DNA of 64,000 bases, taken from positions 248,001 to 312,000 of the forward strand of contig CAVSAT010000001.1 of the NCBI GenBank assembly GCA_963726005.1, given 5' to 3'. The notes beneath the pieces were generated by a model. The model worked only from the letters and a program-made list of their open reading frames with translations, was not told the DNA's origin and did no database searches. The stretch is from Bog-473 sp963726005 (GTDB taxonomy: Bacteria; Actinomycetota; Acidimicrobiia; Acidimicrobiales; RAAP-2). The position numbers and the translations under genes are program-made. The stretch's first letter is position 1; each line of letters starts with the position of its first letter. Shown here one piece after another: positions 1 through 7,738 of the stretch.

Positions 1-1277
1 CGGAATGCTGCACGTTGTCGGCGGGTAAGTTCCCAGATGTAGCGGGGTGGACGATGACGTGGGCCCCGGGGGATGCACAGCAACGCAAGGTAAAGGGGAA
101 CCACCATTGTCGTCTCGCGTGCGATCAACCCAAGGTTGCCAAGTGAGGCGAAGAAGTAGCAAAAGCTAGCCACGGTCACAAGACACATGATCAGGTAGGG
201 GCGGGCAAATGCCGCACGAGGAAATATGCGCAAGCCCCTGAGTCCGACGAGGAGCATCGCAATCAGGACGGTGTTCTGCAACGCCTGGAACTTCTCACCA
301 CTGCCGTGGGCGTTGAAGGGCAGCGGATCGAACAGGACGACGTAGATGTCCTTGGGATAGTAAAGAGGACTCTGCGAGTAGGTGACACCGCTGCTGCCGA
401 ACCCGGAGCCAGGCCCCTGGTTGTTCTTATTGATCTGAGCGAGGTTGAGCGAACCGTGGAGGCCCGGCAGGAAGTGCAGCGTCAAGAACATGGCCAGGCT
501 GACCACGCCGACGAGAAAGACGAGAGAGACCGTGCGGCGAGCCGGTTCGAACTTCGCTGATGCGCTCGGTGGCCGGAAGATCATGGCGATGGTGAATCCC
601 CCGAGGACGAGCAGCATGGCGTTCGGGCGGATGAACACCGAGCCTGCACAGGCGGCCAAGATCAACAGCCAAGGGCGAAGGCCACGCTGGCGGGCTAGCA
701 CTTGCGCGCATCCGTAGGTGAGGACCCCGATAAGGAAGATCATGATGCCTTCCTTACTCACGTCAGCGGTCCAGAAGATCAGGCTTGGAAGGAAGAAGAT
801 CAGGTATCCATATCGACGGCGACCCGCCCCGCTGAAGGTGAGAGTGAAGGCCCGGTAGAAACAGACGATCCCGATGAAGGAGAGGAAGCTCATGATCAAG
901 AAGGCGGCCGTCTGATTGGTTCCGACGATGGCGAAGAGAACCCCGGCCACGATGCTGACTGAGCCGTTGGAGACGATCCCGCCGAGATCGGGGGGGAGCG
1001 TGAAGTTGAAATGACGGAAGCCACCCGCCAAAGCAGCCCCCTTGCCCATGTACCGGTTGTAGTCGGCGATGCCGCCGTAGAGATGGTTGACGATCCAGAT
1101 CTGTGAAGGGGCGGCGAGGAGGTGAGCGATCAAGCAGACGGTCAGTGCTTTCGCCAGCCACGGATCGCCGCCTTCGGCCTTCACGACCCGGCGGATGAGG
1201 GGTCGTCCGAGTGCAAAAAGCAAGACGCCAACAAAGAGCGCGACAAACGGATTCGAGCCGATTGTGGTGTGCGTCAT
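1..1277 (-). CDS. Polytopic membrane protein, 3' end cut by window edge
   Basis: The minus-strand frame stays open from an ATG at 1277 to position 1, giving at least 425 residues without a stop. The translation is strongly hydrophobic, with about ten predicted membrane spans separated by short charged loops; loop motifs such as 'NKNNQGPGSGFGSSG' and 'WTADVSKEGIMIF' are visible. The layout resembles envelope polysaccharide polymerase or GT-C glycosyltransferase-like proteins (a long chain of helices with one large extracytoplasmic loop), but no diagnostic motif is visible, so the function is unassigned. The start is chosen on frame continuity; only a weak AAGG precedes it and an upstream start is possible. 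The C-terminus lies outside the window. Confidence 0.7.
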   Translation of the reverse strand, partial: MTHTTIGSNPFVALFVGVLLFALGRPLIRRVVKAEGGDPWLAKALTVCLIAHLLAAPSQIWIVNHLYGGIADYNRYMGKGAALAGGFRHFNFTLPPDLGGIVSNGSVSIVAGVLFAIVGTNQTAAFLIMSFLSFIGIVCFYRAFTLTFSGAGRRRYGYLIFFLPSLIFWTADVSKEGIMIFLIGVLTYGCAQVLARQRGLRPWLLILAACAGSVFIRPNAMLLVLGGFTIAMIFRPPSASAKFEPARRTVSLVFLVGVVSLAMFLTLHFLPGLHGSLNLAQINKNNQGPGSGFGSSGVTYSQSPLYYPKDIYVVLFDPLPFNAHGSGEKFQALQNTVLIAMLLVGLRGLRIFPRAAFARPYLIMCLVTVASFCYFFASLGNLGLIARETTMVVPLYLALLCIPRGPRHRPPRYIWELTRRQRAAF

Positions 1278-2018
1278 CGGCCTTGCCGACTCAGGGGCTC
1301 TGGCTTCCGGAGCCATGGACCTGCGAACGAGCTGATCCGAGACCGACGCTTGGTTGAGATGGCGTCTTCCCCAGGCGACACAACGGGCGTGAGAACAGAC
1401 TGCTGAGTCAAGAGCAGTTGTTTCGTCTCGTCGTCCTCCTCGCGACTTCGCTCGTCAAAACCCTCGGATGCCTCGGCATCACCCCATGTGAGGATTCCTC
1501 GCCGGTGTCCGAAATCTTCCGTGTCGAGCTGCGCCCACTTGTGGCGGTTAGAGCAAAATGCTACTCCGCTTCGGAGCATCGAGCCCGAGCCGTGTTGGCA
1601 CAGATCGATGCTCTAAAGTTTTGTCAAGAGCGAATTGTGAGCGGGGGAGCACGGCGAACACCCCCCCTGTGGACGTAGCGCTTCGAGGTAGCGGCCCGCC
1701 TCCTTGTGAGGTGTCAGTGTGACAGCTCGGCCAATAACGCCGCGGGAACCACACCTGTACGATTTGGGGAGGAGGGGCGGTTCCGCCGTCCGGGCTCCGT
1801 TCAGCGTACGACGCTCGGCGTCCAACTCACCAGGCATTGGCTCGAACCGTTCTCTTGGTAGTAGCTATCCGCCCGCCCATGTTCGGTGCGATGGGGTCGA
1901 TGAGGACGCTCCCATCCGGCGTTATGGGATACCCCCGGCTCCCCTCCGAGCGCCGTCTCTCGGAACCTCTAGGGTGTTGTGACTGCCGCTTGACGCGGCA
2001 TGCGAATCGGAGGATCAA
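1278..2018. other. Intergenic stretch, no supported gene
   Basis: Short frames on both strands lack a ribosome binding site, domain character or consistent codon bias. I see no RNA gene or repeat. The last 20 bases hold the Shine-Dalgarno GGAGG of the gene at 2019. Confidence 0.5.
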
Positions 2019-2300
2019 ATGGCTCACGCGGTAGTGATGCGGGTGAAGTTTCGCGAAGGCGGAACGCCTGAGGATGGTCAACGCATGCTGGAGGAAGTTG
2101 TCATTCCAATGGCCAAGTCTCAGACTGGATTCAACAACGGCACGTGGCTGCACGACGGTAGAGGCAATGGTATGGGCGTGATTGTGTTCGATACGGCCCA
2201 GAACGCCGAATCGGCCCAAGATGCGCTCAAGCCGCCGCCGGGAGGACCGGGACCTGAACTCGTTTCGAGCGATCTCTACGAAGTCGGGGGTCAGGCCTAG
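2019..2300 (+). CDS. Small ABM/dimeric alpha-beta barrel-like protein
   Basis: The 93-residue protein has the beta-alpha-beta-beta layout of antibiotic biosynthesis monooxygenase-like (ferredoxin-fold) proteins. It opens with 'AHAVVMRVKFREGG', followed by an amphipathic helix ('PEDGQRMLEEVVIPMAK'), a 'GFNNGTWLHDGRGNGMGVIVFDT' strand-turn-strand region and a C-terminal strand ending in 'SSDLYEVGGQA'. Known members act as homodimeric haem-degrading, cofactor-free oxygenase or ligand-binding proteins, and no specific substrate can be read here. GGAGG lies 7 bases before the ATG. The next gene, at 2525, has the same size and predicted fold. A hairpin follows at 2313-2341. Confidence 0.75.
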   Translation: MAHAVVMRVKFREGGTPEDGQRMLEEVVIPMAKSQTGFNNGTWLHDGRGNGMGVIVFDTAQNAESAQDALKPPPGGPGPELVSSDLYEVGGQA

Positions 2301-2312
2301 CCGTCCTAGATA

Positions 2313-2341
2313 CGCCAATATCGGCATTTTGCCGAGAGGCG
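2313..2341 (+). terminator. Hairpin after the 2019 gene
   Basis: CGCC (2313-2316) pairs with GGCG (2338-2341), and the inner stem TCGGCA/TGCCGA closes a 3-base loop. It starts 12 bases after the stop codon. There is no clear T-tract, so termination is inferred from placement and stem only. Confidence 0.4.
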
Positions 2342-2524
2342 CAACTTTGACAGGTCGCAAAAGTGTAGAACTGCCCCACCGCCCCGGCAGCGAACTGGGC
2401 TAGCTCGTCGCCGTTCCGATTTGCTCTTCCCTGAGCTGTTGGTGCTGCTGTTACGGTGTGTCCGTTGCCCGGGTGACGCCGCATTGGGCGCGAGGAAGCA
2501 CACCTAGACAAGAGGAGATCCATC

Positions 2525-2791
2525 GTGATCGCTGTGTATGTGAAGCCTGAGACCTTGACCGTTGAGCAGTACAACAAGGCTCGCAAGGGCTTGGATGCTT
2601 CCGGAGCTAATATGGAGGGGCGCAAGCACCACTCCTGCTTTGGGGAAGATGGGCAGCTCATGGTCTTTGAGATCTGGGATTCCAAGGAGCGTTACGACGC
2701 CTTTGGCAAATTCCTGATGCCCGTTCTCCAAGAGGTGGGGATAGTGCCTTCGTCGCAAGACATCATGGAAGTCGTGAACCTCGAGCAATAG
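2525..2791 (+). CDS. Small ABM/dimeric alpha-beta barrel-like protein
   Basis: The 88-residue protein starts at GTG behind AAGAGGAGATC. 'MIAVYVKPETLTVEQYNKA' is a strand-plus-helix opening, 'HHSCFGEDGQLMVFEIWDS' is the central hairpin, 'ERYDAFGKFLMPVLQEVGI' the second helix, and 'IMEVVNLEQ' the last strand. This order is typical of ABM/YgiN-like or ligand-binding dimeric barrels. It is probably a distant relative of the protein at 2019 rather than a recent copy, since they share fold order but little sequence. The function is unknown. Confidence 0.75.
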   Translation: MIAVYVKPETLTVEQYNKARKGLDASGANMEGRKHHSCFGEDGQLMVFEIWDSKERYDAFGKFLMPVLQEVGIVPSSQDIMEVVNLEQ

Positions 2792-2912
2792 GGGCCGAAG
2801 TAGGTCAAAAGCCGATCTTCAACCTGCCCCACTCGTGCAGCATTGTGCGCCCAGGTCGGGCGATCTGGGGCACCCCCGTCTGGACAACGGCGCAATCTGA
2901 GAAACTGGTCAC

Positions 2913-3509
2913 GTGACGGAGATTTCCGCCCGGACACGTCATGCTCGGCTTCTGGGTCGGGGCCGCAGGCTGGAAGCGGCCACGCTCGGATGGAACATCG
3001 TCGGCGTGTTCGTGCTGGCGTTCGCCGCTGTGCAGGCCCGCTCGGTTGCCCTAGCGGGGTTCGGCCTGGATAGCCTCATTGAGATTGGCGCATCGACCGT
3101 TGTGCTCTGGGAGCTCGCGGACGTAAGCCAAGAGCGGCAGCGCCGGGCGATGCGTTTGATCGGATTCGCCTTCGTCGGTCTGGCCGTCTACCTGGGCATC
3201 CAGAGCACGGTTGTCCTGATAGTTGGGTTCCACCCGCACCACAGCCCGTTTGGCATCGTCTGGACAGGCGTCACTGCTGCTGTCATGTTCTGCCTCGCTT
3301 TCGGCAAGGCGAGGACGGGTGCCGCACTCGACAACCCAGTGCTGCGGGCCGAGGGTCGGATCACGATGATCGACGGCATCTTGGCGACAGCGGTCCTCGT
3401 TGGCCTCATCCTGAACGCCGTCGCTGGGTGGTGGTGGGCTGATCCGCTGGCCGGATACGTCCTGCTTTACTACGCAGTGCGGGAGGCTCGGGAGTCTCTA
3501 AGCCACTGA
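2913..3509 (+). CDS. Cation-diffusion-facilitator-like membrane protein (membrane domain only)
   Basis: The 198-residue polytopic protein has about six helices and starts at GTG. The segment 'ALAGFGLDSLIEIGAS' matches the helix-2 metal-site region of the CDF family (usually S-x-x-x-A-D-S-x-H), here keeping the Asp. A second polar site is expected around 'RITMIDGILATAVLVGLILNA', corresponding to CDF helix 5. The C-terminal cytoplasmic ferredoxin-like domain of full CDF exporters is absent: the chain ends at 'REARESLSH' after the last helix. Transport of a divalent cation is inferred from family resemblance; these short homologues are uncharacterised as far as I know. It is the last intact gene before the tRNA fragment at 3768. 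Confidence 0.75.
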   Translation: MTEISARTRHARLLGRGRRLEAATLGWNIVGVFVLAFAAVQARSVALAGFGLDSLIEIGASTVVLWELADVSQERQRRAMRLIGFAFVGLAVYLGIQSTVVLIVGFHPHHSPFGIVWTGVTAAVMFCLAFGKARTGAALDNPVLRAEGRITMIDGILATAVLVGLILNAVAGWWWADPLAGYVLLYYAVREARESLSH

Positions 3510-3682
3510 CAACTGCCTCCGACGGGTGGCTCCGATGTGCCGCACGGTGGCACCCTGTCCGGTGATCTTGGGACACCCGGCTTTCCTCAGAGCAGATCGG
3601 TGAAATTGATGACGGGTAAGAACGTAGGGCGAGCAATCTCTCGCCTTCGGGCCGATCCCGGATGCCCGTCTCACTGAAAGAA

Positions 3683-3710
3683 GTGGCACGGAAGGGGCAC
3701 GACGTGCCAC
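3683..3710. repeat. Inverted repeat upstream of the tRNA-Val remnant
   Basis: GTGGCACG (3683-3690) and CGTGCCAC (3703-3710) form a perfect 8-base inverted repeat with a 12-base spacer, 57 bases before the tRNA fragment. It could be a recombinase or excisionase arm site, or a terminator for the 2913 gene; the sequence does not decide. Confidence 0.4.
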
Positions 3711-3767
3711 ACGGACGCCATTCCGCAGTGCATAACCGCAGGTGAGAGCCACCGCACGTGCCGCGCG

Positions 3768-3818
3768 GCATCTGCCTTCACACGGCTGAGGTCGTGGGTT
3801 CGAGTCCCGCAGCGCCCA
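3768..3818 (+). pseudogene. tRNA-Val(CAC) 3' fragment, probable attachment-site remnant
   Basis: The block begins in what would be the 3' side of the D-arm and runs through the anticodon arm (CTGCC-TTCACAC-GGCTG, anticodon CAC, one stem mismatch), the variable loop AGGTC, a complete T-arm (GTGGG-TTCGAGT-CCCGC) and the acceptor 3' strand AGCGCCC plus discriminator A. The bases after it are CT, not CCA. No partner GGGCGCT or D-loop exists upstream, so a full tRNA cannot fold. Such 3' fragments are left where integrases recombine into a tRNA gene. The recombinase remnant at 4097 supports this reading. Confidence 0.75.
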
Positions 3819-3901
3819 CTGTTGTTCGCCCTGGTCAGAGGCTTGCGTGTCGCTGACACTCTGGTCACGGTCCTCCGGCGTGCGCGCTACGTGCGCGATC
3901 G

Positions 3902-3982
3902 AAATCGTTCTTTTTCGTGGGCGGACCCCTTGAATCCGCCGCGTCAAACGGGTGCCGGGACTTGACAAATCGTTCTTTTTCG
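3902..3982. repeat. 16-bp direct repeat pair (spacing 65 bp)
   Basis: AAATCGTTCTTTTTCG occurs at 3902-3917 and again, identically, at 3967-3982. The T-rich repeats lie between the tRNA-Val remnant and the recombinase remnant. That position suits recombinase arm-type binding sites or a small duplication; neither is proven. Confidence 0.55.
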
Positions 3983-4096
3983 CGCGCATTCGATTCGTCG
4001 TCGGTGTCGTCCATGACCTCAGCCGCTGTCTACGCGCCCTACGCCAACGCGTCGAGTGCGTCGTTCAGACGTTGCTCGGAGCGCGGCAGGCAGTGT

Positions 4097-4310
4097 GCTC
4101 AAACGTCGAACGTGAAGCTGACCGAGGTGTGGCCGGCCCGTGCCGCCACCTCCTTGGGGTCGGCGCAGGGGGCCATCCACAGCGCCACCGCCCCGCGCCG
4201 CAGGTCGTGCGGGCGAAGGGTTCGAGGCCCGCATTGCGGACCGCCGGGGCCCGCTCCTGCGGTCTCGAAAGTCCCAACGTCTGAGCCGAATAAAGGTCTT
4301 GGGCACTCCA
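4097..4310 (-). pseudogene. Tyrosine recombinase (integrase) C-terminal remnant, frameshifted
   Basis: The frame ending at the TGA at 4097-4099 reads 'RPHDLRRGAVALWM', then 'ADPKEVAARAGHTSVSFTFD'. This is the H-x-L-R box region plus the helix before the catalytic Tyr of actinophage-type integrases. The stop falls right where 'RYGHL' with the nucleophilic Tyr should follow, so the catalytic residue is lost. Just upstream the homologous sequence continues in another frame ('RLRRWDFRD', 'VRNAGLEP'), so at least one frameshift is present. The rest of the gene is missing. It lies 280 bases from a tRNA-Val 3' fragment, which is consistent with a decayed integrated element. Confidence 0.7.
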
Positions 4311-4369
4311 GTCCCGCCTCGTGCTTGATTTCACATGTTCTCAGCTGATTCCGAGATTTCGTTACCCTA

Positions 4370-4398
4370 TTGACATATTTCCGTCATATTTGTAATAA
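4370..4398 (+). promoter_or_regulatory. Sigma-70 type promoter, leaderless for the 4406 mini-ORF
   Basis: TTGACA (4370-4375), a 17-base spacer and TAATAA (4393-4398) make a near-consensus promoter. The expected start of transcription, about 7 bases later, coincides with the GTG at 4406. Confidence 0.7.
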
Positions 4399-4405
4399 CT
4401 GAGGA

Positions 4406-4477
4406 GTGGCAAACGTACGGCACAGAGACACGAGCCTCTCTGACTGTGACACGACAGTTGTCGCCCGGCTGAGCTGA
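4406..4477 (+). CDS. 23-residue leader mini-ORF upstream of 4481
   Basis: A GTG exactly at the predicted transcription start opens 'MANVRHRDTSLSDCDTTVV' and stops at TGA 4475-4477, three bases before the ATG of the next gene. Its first residues (M-A-N-V-x-H) repeat those of the downstream protein (M-A-N-V-W-H), and the DNA is similar there. It may therefore be a leader peptide that couples translation, or the remains of a duplicated start. The strong promoter and leaderless placement are directly visible; translation is an inference. Confidence 0.45.
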   Translation: MANVRHRDTSLSDCDTTVVARLS

Positions 4478-4480
4478 GCC

Positions 4481-4978
4481 ATGGCCAACGTCTGGCATGA
4501 CGTACCGACGCTCGGTCGAAGTCCAGACGGCAGCAAACGACCCTGGCCGTCGGTCGATGTCATAACCAAGATCTGGATCGGGATTCTTCTGTGCCTGGTC
4601 CTGGTCGTGGCCCTCACTGCAGTGCTCGTGCTCGTGCTCGTGGTCGTGCGAGGGCCGTTGAACATCCAGGTTCCGTTACCGACGCCGAAGGCACCAAACG
4701 CAGCCGATAACTGTAGCGGCACCGTGGTGGGCAGCTCCATTACGTGTCAGCACGTCTTCTGCGCTGACGTCGCTGGGTATCCCTCTGTGAGGTCGGACCT
4801 CTTGCCTCAACTGGCGGTCGTGGACTCGCCACCAGCTTTGCGCCAACAAAACCTCGTCCTCTGGCACGAGTGGCACGACTCCACACAGAAGTTGAACCGT
4901 GAGGGACTGGACAAGATCACGATGGCCCAGTTCTTTGCGGTGCTGAGGGGAGAAGCGCAGGGACGGTGTCCTGCATAA
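4481..4978 (+). CDS. Single-pass membrane-anchored protein, unknown function
   Basis: The 165-residue protein has a short cytoplasmic N-terminus with 'SKRPWPSVDVITK', one strong membrane helix at about residues 31-57 (rich in Leu and Val) and an extracytoplasmic part with four cysteines (in 'NCSGT', 'ITCQHVFC' and the C-terminal 'GRCPA'), which suggests two disulfides. No family is recognised. The start ATG lies three bases after the 4406 mini-ORF and has no clear Shine-Dalgarno of its own, which fits coupled translation. The following two genes are also membrane-anchored with short outer domains, so the three may form one unit. Confidence 0.6.
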   Translation: MANVWHDVPTLGRSPDGSKRPWPSVDVITKIWIGILLCLVLVVALTAVLVLVLVVVRGPLNIQVPLPTPKAPNAADNCSGTVVGSSITCQHVFCADVAGYPSVRSDLLPQLAVVDSPPALRQQNLVLWHEWHDSTQKLNREGLDKITMAQFFAVLRGEAQGRCPA

Positions 4979-4995
4979 TGCCTTTCGATCCAGCC

Positions 4996-5561
4996 ATGGG
5001 TCGAAGGGGCCATCCCTCTGGATGCTCCCGATAGCCCTTTGGTTGCTGCCCTTGCTGTCGTAGTTCCAGTTGTCATGTATTTCGTGATCGGGTCATCGTG
5101 GCTGTCGTGAACGTTGGCAACTCATTTGGTCAGGGTTTAGAGCGGGGTGCGCAAGCGATGGAACTCGGTGGTACGACTGCAGATGCCGCTGCAAGCGTTG
5201 CGGCATCTCAGCCACCTGGTCCTCTGAGTGTTTCCGAACTGAACACGGAGCTTCCCAAATATGCATGGGTCGACGGAGCGACAAATGTGCGCTATTTCTC
5301 AGCTAAGAGAACCTCGTCGCCGTGAACGCCAGTGGTACACACATCGTGACTGCGTTGAAGACTGGATCAGACTTCTGTATCGTATGGCCTCAGTGTCACT
5401 TCTGGTGCCGATCCCTTGGCCACCGAAGATCATGCCTGTCTTGCAAGTACTACCGCCTGGGGTCCTGGCACCTATTTCCAGTGCGTGGCAACGCACCTCG
5501 ATGCGCCGCCGATCAAGCGCCAACGTCAGGGTGGATTTCCTGGCCTCAGAGTGTCCCCTAG
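4996..5561 (+). pseudogene. Frameshifted first copy of the 5640 protein
   Basis: Pieces homologous to the intact protein at 5640-6209 occur in order but in different frames: 'MGRRGHP' at 4996, then 'LSVSELNTELPKYAWVDGA' within 5098-5325, then 'GTHIVTALKTG' and 'QAPTSGWISWPQ' within 5322-5561. At least two frameshifts separate them; the middle block ends at a TGA in 'SAKRTSSP'. The two copies lie head-to-tail about 80 bases apart, so this is a tandem duplication in which the upstream copy has decayed. Confidence 0.7.
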
Positions 5562-5639
5562 ATCTCAGTAGCTGAGCAATCGGTTCTGGATCTCCTCACG
5601 CAAGAGACGGAGGTGTGATGTACGAGTTTCAACGAAGGT

Positions 5640-6209
5640 TTGGGTCGAGGGTCACATCTGAGCCTGGTGATGCCGCCGAGTCGAGCCGAGAGCGCCAAGT
5701 GGTGGATCGTGACGCTTCTGCCAGTTCTTCCCGTTGTCGTGCTTGCTGCGGTCGCCGTGGCGGCAGAAATCCTCTGGTATCACCCAGCGAAACAGCAGTC
5801 TGGCTTCTTCGACAACCTGGGACAGGCAGTACAAGCGATTGAGTCGGGTGCTAGCGCTGCGAATGCCGCAGCAACCGCTGAGGCTACCGAAGCACCCGGC
5901 TCTCTGAGTGTGTCAGCACTTAACGCCGCTCTTCCAAAATACGAATGGGTCGACGGAGCGGTAAATGTGCCATATTCCTCAAGGCGACCCGTCGTCGGGA
6001 TGATCGCTTATGGGACTCATATCGAGACCGCCGTTAGACCCCTTCGGGATCAGTGTTCCTTCGGCCTCACGATCACCTCCAACACAGACCCCTTTATTGC
6101 CGAGGACCATCTTCCAGGTCCCGGCACGTACTTCCAGCCTGCGAACCGAGTCCCATGCGCAGCCAACCAGGCGCCAACCTCAGGGTGGATTTCCTGGCCT
6201 CAGGGATGA
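5640..6209 (+). CDS. Membrane-anchored protein of unrecognised family (intact copy)
   Basis: The 189-residue protein has an N-terminal membrane helix at about residues 20-45 ('WWIVTLLPVLPVVVLAAVAV'), an Ala-rich linker ('ASAANAAATAEATEAPGS') and an outer domain with 'LNAALPKYEWVDGAVNV', 'GTHIETAV', two cysteines and the closing 'APTSGWISWPQG'. Residues shared with the decayed copy at 4996-5561 (LSVS-x-LN, LPKY-x-WVDGA, GTHI, SGWISWPQ) are likely the conserved core. The start is taken as TTG 5640 because it aligns with ATG 4996 of the broken copy and follows AACGAAGG; GTG or ATG about 30 bases further on is an alternative. The function is unknown. Confidence 0.65.
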   Translation: MGRGSHLSLVMPPSRAESAKWWIVTLLPVLPVVVLAAVAVAAEILWYHPAKQQSGFFDNLGQAVQAIESGASAANAAATAEATEAPGSLSVSALNAALPKYEWVDGAVNVPYSSRRPVVGMIAYGTHIETAVRPLRDQCSFGLTITSNTDPFIAEDHLPGPGTYFQPANRVPCAANQAPTSGWISWPQG

Positions 6210-6610
6210 GAGGTTCTGCCCTGAATCACACCGTCGGGCCGAGCAAAGGTGTCACGGTCTGCTCGTAAGCTCGACAGTCGGTGCTCGCGCTACGTCTTTC
6301 GATACTGAGCGATCTCTACGTATGTGTGACGCAGGTGAATACTGCTGGATCCAACCGCAGCTGGCGACAACCTTCCCCAAAATGCTTACGGCGAGAAACG
6401 TTCTCCGTTGACATATCGGCGTCAATGGCATCCATCATTCTGTGTCACTGAGTTCAATGACGGGCCGCGCTACAACAGAACCCAATCGTGGCGAGGCAAA
6501 CGTAGGTGCCAGGGCGCGTTGCCCGGCGCAACTCAGCGCTACGGCCATATGGATCTGTCTCCCTGGGCGAGACGCGCGAGACGCCTACGTCCCTCCCCAC
6601 CTTCAGCGAG
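6210..6610. other. Intergenic stretch, no supported gene
   Basis: This lies between convergent genes. Short frames show no ribosome binding site or domain character, and I see no clear terminator hairpin. Confidence 0.45.
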
Positions 6611-7594
6611 CTACCGGCTGATATTCGAGCGCCAGCCGATTGCCGTCTGCCCAGTGATCGGTTGAATGGCGTCAAGAAGGGATCTATAGCCGGTTTGGGA
6701 ATTGACGCCGTTCGGGGCATTCGTCAATACCCCGAAGACGATGAGAGCCCGACCGCGTGTCTTGGCATAGGAGATGAGCGAGGCCCAGGAGGAGACCTCG
6801 TAGTTGAAGTAGATCTCCGGCACTGCAACGTTGGGCCTGAATCCGTCGGCTATCTGTAGCAGCTGGTCGCTTGACCAGAATCCTGGTTCGGCGGAGCCAA
6901 AATCGATCATGGGAGGTTGGAAGCCGGCAACGGCATTGGCATACCCGGCCAGAAGGTCATAGGTGTTCTGATAGCCCGGATCAAACGCAGGCTCGGCGTC
7001 ATCTCCGGCTACCACCGTGATCACGTCTGTGAAGCTCGACCGATCTCTGAGGGCATTGGCCTCCGACTGGACCCGTTCAACGGTTGCGGCCAGCTGAGCT
7101 CCCCATGCGACGAAGCTCGGCGGCTCGAATCTGCAGCCACAGACGATGCCTCCGCACGGTTGTCCGGTGCCGCAGCTGTTGTTTGTCCCAATGGCCACAT
7201 CCAAGTGGAGGTTTGATGGCGCACTCGCGAAATAGCCTTGGATGTAGCTGGCTGTGGCGGTGACGATGGATGCTAAGGATACGAAGCTGCCGCCGAAGTC
7301 CACGGTCCCTGAGATCGAGCCACTGACAGCGGGTCGTCCGAAGTCCAAGATCACCAGACCTTGTGCACCGGCCTGCCCCGCCGCTCTTCCTTGGGCGATG
7401 AGCTGCACAGGGTCGACGCTCGCCTCGTAGTGGGACGCAGTCGTCGGGGCCGGCGCTGCAGCGCCGGCTGCCGGCAGGAAGAAAGGAATACCGACGGCGA
7501 GGGCGATGGCCAGAAAGCCGATTGACGCCACCCGTTCGGTTGTGCAGGGAGAAAACACGTTGTTTGCGTCCCGGTCGTCACGTGAGTGTTCCAC
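6611..7594 (-). CDS. Secreted protein of unknown function, GH-like character
   Basis: The 327-residue protein has a signal peptide or anchor at about residues 22-45 ('VASIGFLAIALAVGIPFFLP') and an outer domain with barrel-like alternation. Phrases such as 'GLVILDFGRP', 'NLHLDVAIGTNNSCG', 'DVITVVAGDDAEPAFDPGY', 'NVAVPEIYFNYEVSSWASL' and 'RALIVFGVLTN' resemble the strand ends of a TIM-barrel glycosidase, with acidic residues in 'GDDAEP' and 'PEIYFNYE' that could be catalytic. The cysteine cluster 'CGTGQPCGGIVCGC' is unusual and may be disulfide-bonded. No family can be named. The next two genes upstream on the same strand also encode anchored or secreted proteins. Confidence 0.65.
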   Translation of the reverse strand: MEHSRDDRDANNVFSPCTTERVASIGFLAIALAVGIPFFLPAAGAAAPAPTTASHYEASVDPVQLIAQGRAAGQAGAQGLVILDFGRPAVSGSISGTVDFGGSFVSLASIVTATASYIQGYFASAPSNLHLDVAIGTNNSCGTGQPCGGIVCGCRFEPPSFVAWGAQLAATVERVQSEANALRDRSSFTDVITVVAGDDAEPAFDPGYQNTYDLLAGYANAVAGFQPPMIDFGSAEPGFWSSDQLLQIADGFRPNVAVPEIYFNYEVSSWASLISYAKTRGRALIVFGVLTNAPNGVNSQTGYRSLLDAIQPITGQTAIGWRSNISR

Positions 7595-7738
7595 TCAACA
7601 TACTTGCCGACGCACCTGCCACGTGCCGATCAAAAAGTCGAAAGCGGACTGCCGCCCGACCTGCCTAGGTTCCGGTTTGGTTGTTCCGAGCGTTGTAACT
7701 CCGGATCCGAGCACGTGTCGCTTGGTCTGCCTCGGCAA

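Noticed and set aside
3671..3868. Minus-strand frame with 'CGTRTHDLSRV'
   Set aside because: This peptide is the well-known artefact of translating the antisense of a tRNA T-arm and acceptor; it reflects the tRNA-Val fragment, not a gene.
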